Of a stretch of DNA of 13,640 nt, positions 8,758 through 13,640 are shown piece after piece (the stretch's first letter is position 1; each line of letters opens with the position of its first letter). Origin of the DNA: Euperipatoides rowelli (Eukaryota; Onychophora; Udeonychophora; Euonychophora; Peripatopsidae); the NCBI GenBank assembly GCA_003024985.2, contig PXIH01S0000456.1. One strand, given 5' to 3'. The notes beneath the pieces are model-generated. The model ran no database searches. It worked only from the letters and a program-made list of their open reading frames with translations, and was not told the origin of the DNA. The translations under genes were made by a program, and so were the position numbers.

Positions 8758-8940
8758 GAACAACAACAAAATATTGTGCCTGCATTACACTAGGCATATT
8801 ACTACTTTGATTAGGCCTAGTTGTTAATGAAATTTGGATGCAAAATTTAAAATTCAACATTAGACTTCACATTCTAACCTAACAAAAAATGAATATTCAT
8901 ACATTAGTCTTGTGTCTTAAATATTAACTGGTCAAAGGTA

Positions 8941-9294
8941 GGTACACACGTATGTTGGTGGTCAAACATACACCACCATGGCTTGGTTCATCAAATGGCA
9001 TGCCACAATTTTTAAAGTAGGCCTATTAATTTCAAACCTTGCATGCTTCTTTTTAAAACATTTTAAATTGTTCTCTATGATAAAAATTAAAAAATATATA
9101 GCCTATATATTCATTTATTTAACATTTTACGAGGTGGTAAAAATGAAGTTTAATGAAAATGGGTAATATTTTTTGGTGGGAATACAAATTAAAATATCCT
9201 TACAAAAGTTGGTTCAGGAGCAAATCTGATGGCTATTATATACTTTAAAATTTTATATCCACATTCTCCCAGCAGATAGCCCTATAGCTCGAGG
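8941..9294. mobile_element. 354-bp unclassified insertion with 12-bp TSD
   Basis: A perfect 12-bp direct repeat, TGGTCAAAGGTA, lies at 8929-8940 and 9295-9306. The DNA before the first copy reads as LINE reverse transcriptase (SCVLNIN), and the DNA after the second continues it (LGPLLFLL), so 8941-9294 is an insertion into the GVPQG region. There are no clear inverted ends and no A tail. A 12-bp duplication is typical of retroposition (SINE-like). The left end has a small stem, GTATGTT with AACATAC (8950-8970). A 62-codon frame inside (8978-9166) looks like chance. Confidence 0.6.
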
Positions 9295-9842
9295 TGGTCA
9301 AAGGTACATCTTTCCCCTACTTGGTCCTTTACTGTTTCTATTGTAGTCTATAATAAATTAGAATACCTTGACAAATTCAAGTGCAACTAATTGCAGATGA
9401 CACTAGTCTTGAAAATAAAATGAATGAAAATATGAACAAATTAAATAAGTGATTCAATACTAATAAACTGTTAATTAACAATAAAAAAAACTGCCTGTAT
9501 GTACTCTAATTTCATACTAGACAAACTAATATACCCAACATTAATGGCTCTGTAACTGTTAGATTTTTTGGGTATTGATATTGATGAGGATTTGAGTTTT
9601 AAAATTCATACAAAACTTACAGTACCATATGTAGAAAGCATAGTCTCAGAATTTTAAAAGAGGTGAATAGTTTTGAACAGTTAAAACTTTATACTTTGTT
9701 CACTTTGAATCCTATTTAAGATGTGGATTGTTGCTACGGGGTAGCTAAGCATATTGCTTACATTTGTTCTTGATTCAGACAAGAGAAATAAATTTCTGTA
9801 GGAACTTATTCAAAAATCTTAAAATACTGACACTTCTATGTC

Positions 9843-10064
9843 TGGTTCAGATTCCTTTATCTGCCCACCAATATGGCCGACAATAGTAAGTTGAAATTAT
9901 TTAGATCGGCGCTCAGCAAAAGATTATTTCACCTCTAGATTATCCTAGGGTTCAGGGTTACGGTAAGGTTAAAGAAATACTAATTTCACAAGCTACTACG
10001 TTTTAGTTGTCGCACGACTCCCATCATTAATTATGTTGGTGGGCAAATAACGATATCTGACCCA
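9843..10064. mobile_element. 222-bp MITE inserted in the LINE fossil
   Basis: Imperfect inverted ends of about 32 bp, 26 matching: TGGTTCAGATTCCTTTATCT on the left (from 9843) and TGGGTCAGATATCGTTATTT on the right, read on the minus strand (ending 10064). Both continue into GCCCACCAA. LINE coding text stops at the left end (ILTLLCL) and resumes after the right end (FDKNNDL). Candidate target copies are imperfect (TCTATGT and TCTCTGT), so the superfamily is open; Mutator-like is one option. Confidence 0.6.
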
Positions 10065-10110
10065 TCTCTGTAACTTACTGTAATAAATAGATTTGACAAG
10101 AATAATGATT

Positions 10111-10123
10111 TAGGCCTACAGTA
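10111..10123. repeat. TA-GGCC-TA-CAG-TA scar in LINE coding text
   Basis: Eleven bases here interrupt an otherwise perfect reading of 15 LINE residues, NNDLHAYNTRGRENL. The inserted text consists of TA-bounded units, GGCCTA and CAGTA, as expected from two successive insertion and excision events at one TA. Confidence 0.6.
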
Positions 10124-10490
10124 CATGCTTATAATACAAGAGGTAGAGAAAATTTACTGTATAAATTTACGGTAGCTATGTTGACTATCGATGTGAAAAA
10201 AATAGGAAACTATAAATAAAAGGATTAAATTTTATAATGGTTTGCCCAATTGTTTAAAGATGTTCAGTAAATATTGATCTATTTTTTTTTAAATGTTACT
10301 ATTAAGAAGAAGATTTATACATTAAGAGAGTTAACAAACTAGCCAATGTAAATATGTCATTATTACTAATATTGTTATACAGTAGTTTGATTTGTTTTAA
10401 GATCTGTAAATTTTTATGACTTGTCTTAGGCTATAGGTATTACTATTGTAATATTTTTATATTTGTTAGTTTTTTTTTAATATAATTGTA

Positions 10491-11480
10491 TAAAATGTCC
10501 AAAAAGTAATTCCTAAAAGTTCTAAAAATGAATTAGAATTGTATTTAATTACATTCAGAATTTTTTTTACTATAATCTGCTACAAAAATAATATTGTGCC
10601 CAATTACATTTTGACAGTAGCTAACTCTTCCAAACACTAGACGTTTCAATCTATGTACAAATAATTGGCCAATAATTATTAAAAATTCTTAAATTCTTGC
10701 AACTTGGCAATGTAAATAGAGTAAAAAAAAATATGTGTAACTGGAAATAAGAGTAACAGAATAATAATCCATTCTTAATTTAATTTGGCTTAGCCCTTAG
10801 AGTAGTAGGCCTATAAGACTATGGAATAGTTTGGAATAATTGATGGCGGTACATAATTGAAGTTAATAAAACAAAATGATACTCCAGATGACTCGTAGCG
10901 TAACTGTACAAATCCTGGACCTAAAACAAAGTTTTACTTTATAAAATCGGATTTTCTAAATTCGTTAATTATTGTTTCCGGAACCCTAGCATTAAGCCCA
11001 CTAATCACACAAAACAAAAACAGACTGCATAAGTTATTTCATTAAACTATTCGGTAAATCAAATTACATTTTATACACTGTAATAAAGTAGCTAAATCGG
11101 TGGAAAATACTCGGCTTTAACTTTAATTATGACAAATCACACATATCTTAAATAGACCTATTTAAGATTTAGTCATTTACAGTAAGTTTTAACTATTTAA
11201 CATTAATTTTACAAAATATATTTTAAGCGGTTTACTGTAATAAAATTCTAGTTATCTGATCAAAACATTTCAACTGTCAAATAAAAGCATTAGTTAATAC
11301 TTTTCATATTAAAGTCAAAAAGTTTATTTAAAACATCAAAAATAATAAGGAATCTAATTAAACTAATATTTTACTAATCAACAATATTTTAGTTAGTTCT
11401 ACCATGCTTCATCACCCACTCAGCTGGCTGGGAATAAATTAATTACAGTACATTCAACGTTACCGATATAATAAAATCCT
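10491..11480 (-). other. likely kinesin intron 1, no exon seen
   Basis: On the minus strand this follows the kinesin donor site. An AG acceptor preceded by TTTGTTTT at 10921-10928 opens about 36 codons, but the frame set by kinesin exon 1 does not give kinesin sequence. I found no kinesin P-loop (GQTGSGKS-type) or switch motif anywhere to the left, so intron 1 may run through most or all of the window. Confidence 0.4.
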
Positions 11481-11483
11481 TAC

Positions 11484-11530
11484 CTTTTATTGAGTGGACG
11501 GACTCTTACTGCAACTTTAACAGAAGCCAT
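11484..11530 (-). CDS. kinesin-3 family first coding exon (KIF16B/STARD9-like)
   Basis: Read on the minus strand, ATG at 11530-11528 opens MASVKVAVRVRPLNK plus AG, followed at once by the donor GTAAGG (11483-11478). VKVAVRVRP(L/F/M)N is the first beta strand of the kinesin motor domain. The exact start MASVKVAVRVRP is that of KIF16B, and STARD9 and KIF1/KIF13 are close. The motor binds ATP and walks on microtubules; this family carries endosomes or vesicles. The start context is strong (A at -3, G at +4). The exon ends in phase 2, so the next codon is AGN, often Arg as in NKRE. Only 15 residues are present; the P-loop and the rest lie in exons I cannot find. The subfamily is inferred. Confidence 0.85.
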
Positions 11531-11979
11531 ATTAAATGTTGGCTATTTACTTATAAATAAACCCATCAACATTATAAAAACTAATAAGTTAACATTATGC
11601 ATTCCTAAATATTAATCCATTGTGTTTTACTTGTTTACAATCATGATTTTTTTTTCTTTCAGTCTTGTGACATCAGCTGAGCCTAAAAAAAAATTAACAG
11701 ATGCGATTGATTGCCAACCATAATGACAAATTATTTACGTCTTTTTAAATTAAATAGCACAAGTCAACTTACAAAATGAAAATAAATATTGTTTTCTAAT
11801 AAATGGTTTTCACTAATAAATCTAAATTACATTAATTTATCATAAATTATTTTTAGATATTGTTCTAAATTCGACCAATAAAAATCGAAGGTTATATGCT
11901 TTGCATTTTTTCTGATAGTATCCGATAGATGACACTACTAGCTTAAATTCCTTGTACCTTTTAATTTTGTGATTGGTTG
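11531..11979. promoter_or_regulatory. shared upstream region between kinesin and heat-shock genes
   Basis: The kinesin 5' UTR and probable promoter lie on the right of 11530. A CCAAT box at 11875-11879 and an inverted one (ATTGG) at 11972-11976 stand before the heat-shock array. ATTTACGTC near 11733 is a near-match to a CRE half. No TATA box is evident for the kinesin. Extent and use are inferred from position. Confidence 0.4.
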
Positions 11980-12027
11980 GAAACGGTTGGAAATTTCTGG
12001 AAATTGCGCGAAATTTCATGAACTTTC
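11980..12027 (+). promoter_or_regulatory. heat-shock element array, ten 5-bp slots
   Basis: GAA and TTC alternate every 5 bp: GAA 11980, (GGT 11985), GAA 11990, TTC 11995, GAA 12000, (TGC 12005), GAA 12010, TTC 12015, GAA 12020, TTC 12025. Eight of ten slots are perfect. HSF binds as a trimer to three such units, so the array can take up to three trimers. It ends 22 bp before the TATA box of the small heat shock gene, as in strong hsp promoters. Confidence 0.93.
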
Positions 12028-12048
12028 ATCATCCATCTCAATGTTTGG

Positions 12049-12057
12049 TATATAAAG
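12049..12057 (+). promoter_or_regulatory. TATA box of the small heat shock gene
   Basis: TATATAAAG lies 22 bp after the heat-shock array. Transcription should begin about 30 bp on, near 12078-12085, giving a 5' UTR of about 75 bases without upstream ATG. Confidence 0.88.
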
Positions 12058-12156
12058 ACTGCAATACGACAAACAGATTATTTTGACTGTAAACTCATAA
12101 ACAGTTCATTATTAATATTTTTGGCAAAGCTTAATCGCATAATTTATTGTGAAAAA

Positions 12157-12762
12157 ATGTCTCTTTTTGTGAAAAGAGTAATTCCAATTATTTGGAAGAC
12201 AGCTTCAGAGTTTCATCCTCATCCGTTAAAACTCTCAAGTTTTCCAAGAGTGGTATTGAACAATCCTCGATGCATATTTGGATTTCCCAATTTTGATCGA
12301 GATATGAGGAGTATTGTGCGTAGTATGCGTCGATTAGAAGATGAACTTTTACTAATTCCTGACAGTTTTATTTGTCGAGATGTAACCGCACCATGGAGCG
12401 TTAGCCGTTTCCCCAGACGACCAGGCATTACTTCGGCAAACTTAACTGACTACATTGTTGAAGAAGGCGGTGTTAAGAAATTTAAAATACACTTCGATGT
12501 GTCCCTATTTAAGCCACAAGATATTGAAATCAAAACTGTGGAAAATAAGCTTATTCTGAATGCAAAACTAAGACACAAGTCGGATAATCAGTCTATATAT
12601 CAAGAGTATACTCGGGAATATTCTTTGCCGCTGGGAGTTGATCCACTTACCGTTACTTCCAACTGGTCTGAAGATGGTTCATTAGTTGTGGAGGCGCCTT
12701 ACAAACCACCTGAAATTGAACCGAAAGCTACGGCAAAAGAAATTCCCGTAAAGCATGAATAG
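12157..12762 (+). CDS. small heat shock protein (alpha-crystallin/HSP20 family)
   Basis: An intronless 201-residue ATP-independent chaperone that holds unfolding proteins. The alpha-crystallin domain spans about residues 107-181: FKIHFDVSLFKPQDIEIKT leads, then YTREYSLPLGVDPLTVTS, whose R153 aligns with Arg120 of alpha-B crystallin, then the last strands DGSLVVEAP. The C-terminal tail has the I-P-V motif (196-198) that docks into neighbouring subunits. The N-terminal region (1-106) is long, basic at first, with Cys39 and Cys73 and a WSVSRFP segment. ATG 12157 is the first ATG after the predicted cap site, with A at -3. The frame is open back to 12121, but that would need a TTG start, which is unlikely. 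The promoter array shows heat induction. It is divergent from the kinesin. Confidence 0.97.
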   Translation: MSLFVKRVIPIIWKTASEFHPHPLKLSSFPRVVLNNPRCIFGFPNFDRDMRSIVRSMRRLEDELLLIPDSFICRDVTAPWSVSRFPRRPGITSANLTDYIVEEGGVKKFKIHFDVSLFKPQDIEIKTVENKLILNAKLRHKSDNQSIYQEYTREYSLPLGVDPLTVTSNWSEDGSLVVEAPYKPPEIEPKATAKEIPVKHE

Positions 12763-13215
12763 GACTTCTAAAATATACAGTATATCATCATATTAAAATT
12801 ATTTATTGAAATTAATTATAAGCCTTTAGGCTACTAGGCCACTAATATACAGTAGCCTACTTATTGTACAGACTTAATATAATACATAATCTAGTACCGT
12901 ATTATAAAATATGTGTGAGATTTTATTGTACTTTCTATAGATTAAAAATATTATTAAAGATAAATGTAACTGTGGCAGTAGATTTTTTTTTTTTTAAAAA
13001 AAAGTAAAAACTTAACAATTAAAACATGATTAAATATTTTATTTAAAAAAAAAAAGATTTGAAATTTTAACAATTAGCCTACAGAAATTTATAATTTATT
13101 TTATTTTATTTATTTATTATAATTGTAATCCATAACGTAGGTGAGATTGAACAGCCAAGTAAATGTTAGAATGTTTTAGCTGAAGAATTAATTGTGGCAG
13201 TAATTTAATTATAAA
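12763..13215 (+). other. 3' UTR and AT-rich flank of the heat shock gene
   Basis: ATTAAA variants of the poly(A) signal occur at 12792-12797, 12941-12946 and 12953-12958; the last two are the more likely pair, giving a 3' UTR near 200 bases. There is no perfect AATAAA close by. Beyond them are T and A runs and a (TTTTA)/(TTTA) tract at 13089-13119. Two TA-flanked scars overlap at 12848-12859. No gene. Confidence 0.5.
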
Positions 13216-13640
13216 CAGGGACGATGCCAAGGGGGGGGGGGGGCAATACCCTCCCCCAAAATAAATGAGAAAAAAAAACTAATTAGAAAATTAATAAGTA
13301 AAATGTATTGGTTTTATAATATTACTAATATTTTTTTTTTTAAAAAAAATCCTTTAATAATGCTCTTATTAATTAGCTGATAAAGGATCATACCAATTAT
13401 TCGACCTTTTAATGAGGACGAGTCCAATGAATCTTTAACATTACAAATTAATTAATTTCTTGACCAAAATAATGATATTCCGATAATAATAATTATTAAA
13501 AGGAAATTCACTTGGGTTGGTTTATGTTCTTAGAACCAAAGATCCTTAATCCTTATTTCGTCATTAAAAAAAAAAAGACAACCAAATTTCAGTTAATTGT
13601 TGGACAGGAGGGTGGGCTGGTCGGCAACTGATGACGGAGG
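13216..13640. mobile_element. possible GC-rich hAT-like repeat, left end only
   Basis: CAGGGACGATGCCAAGGGGG opens with the CAGGG end and G run seen in animal hAT MITEs, followed by a C-rich patch at 13249-13257. No matching right end with a copy of the flank ATTATAAA (13208-13215) is seen before the window closes, so the extent is unknown. Inside, ATCCTTTA (13349-13356) and TAAAGGAT (13381-13388) form a small stem. The GC-rich last 40 bases are unexplained. Confidence 0.35.

Larger units (their letters stand above)
8800..10490 (+). mobile_element. LINE reverse-transcriptase fossil (jockey/CR1-like), 3' part
   Basis: Blocks of a non-LTR reverse transcriptase occur in order despite stops and frameshifts. 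LLMKFGCKI and FIH-SCVLNIN lie at 8821-8928, and LGPLLFLL near 9320. IADDTSL (catalytic ADD, 9390-9410) is followed by NKMNENMNKLNK, a stop in place of Trp, and FNTNKLLINNKK. FLGIDIDEDLSFKIHTKL ends at 9618. KHSLRILKEVNSFEQLKLYT, then LRCGLLLRGS and LFKNLKILTLLCL, reach about 9842. NNDL-HAYNTRGRENL and RCEKNRKL-W-type text lie at 10090-10205, and NGLPNCLK near 10240. AT-rich 3' UTR runs to about 10490. It is dead, 5'-truncated and split by two later insertions (8941-9294, 9843-10064). Outer edges are approximate. Confidence 0.82.

Noticed and set aside
8978-9166. 62-codon plus-strand frame
   Set aside because: It lies in the 354-bp insertion, is rich in Lys/Ile/Phe as expected from AT-rich DNA and matches nothing I know.
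10811-10920. Minus-strand exon-like frame after TTTTAG (PGFVQLRYESSGVSF)
   Set aside because: The frame dictated by kinesin exon 1 gives no kinesin sequence, and 36 codons open is common by chance.
12121-12156. Twelve extra N-terminal codons for the heat shock protein, from a TTG
   Set aside because: Animals rarely start at TTG, the cap site predicted from the TATA box leaves 12157 as the first ATG, and that ATG has A at -3.
12219-12428. 69-codon minus-strand frame
   Set aside because: It is antisense to the heat shock coding region and has no features of its own.

Overview
The window is AT-rich animal nuclear DNA with many transposon relics. It shows no bacterial operon logic, rRNA or tRNA. 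An alpha-crystallin-type heat-shock gene with a metazoan promoter, a spliced kinesin exon, CR1/jockey-like LINE fossils and many hAT-type MITEs all point to a metazoan. The style of the repeats suggests a marine invertebrate, perhaps an echinoderm or another non-vertebrate deuterostome. That last step is impression, not proof.

Layout. 1-1335: a 287-bp hAT MITE with perfect 8-bp target duplications, then the decayed 3' end of a LINE. 1336-3311: mostly unique DNA with one unidentified exon-like reading frame on the minus strand and a 408-bp element that holds a 96-bp foldback. 3312-5231: a short GC-rich hAT-like relic and an 844-bp hAT relic. 5232-7490: unique AT-rich DNA with two small hairpins and a slightly GC-richer island containing a small ORF. 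7491-8757: a degenerate minisatellite of about 46 bp per unit, split by a 942-bp hAT element that itself holds a pogo/Tigger-like MITE and a perfect 19-bp-arm hairpin. 8800-10490: a LINE reverse-transcriptase fossil interrupted by two younger insertions. 10491-11480: probably kinesin intron. 11484-11530: first coding exon of a kinesin-3 on the minus strand. 11980-12762: a complete heat-shock promoter and an intronless small heat shock protein gene on the plus strand, divergent from the kinesin. 12763-13640: 3' UTR, AT-rich DNA and the start of another GC-rich hAT-like repeat.

The only complete gene is the small heat shock protein. It has a ten-slot heat-shock element array, a TATA box, a 201-residue protein with an alpha-crystallin domain and a C-terminal IPV motif. 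The kinesin start codon lies 626 bp away on the other strand, so the two genes may share regulatory DNA.

The most unusual signal is a set of very short TA-flanked motifs, TA-CAG/CTG-TA, TA-GGC/GCC-TA and TA-GGCC-TA. I counted 43 by eye (one of them is the end of the pogo-like MITE), several-fold above base-composition expectation. Three loci inside the LINE fossil behave as small insertions: taking out 5 or 11 bp puts the neighbouring LINE protein blocks back in one frame. I read them as excision scars of Tc1/mariner-type elements; the GGC/GGCC class would need an element with a different end.
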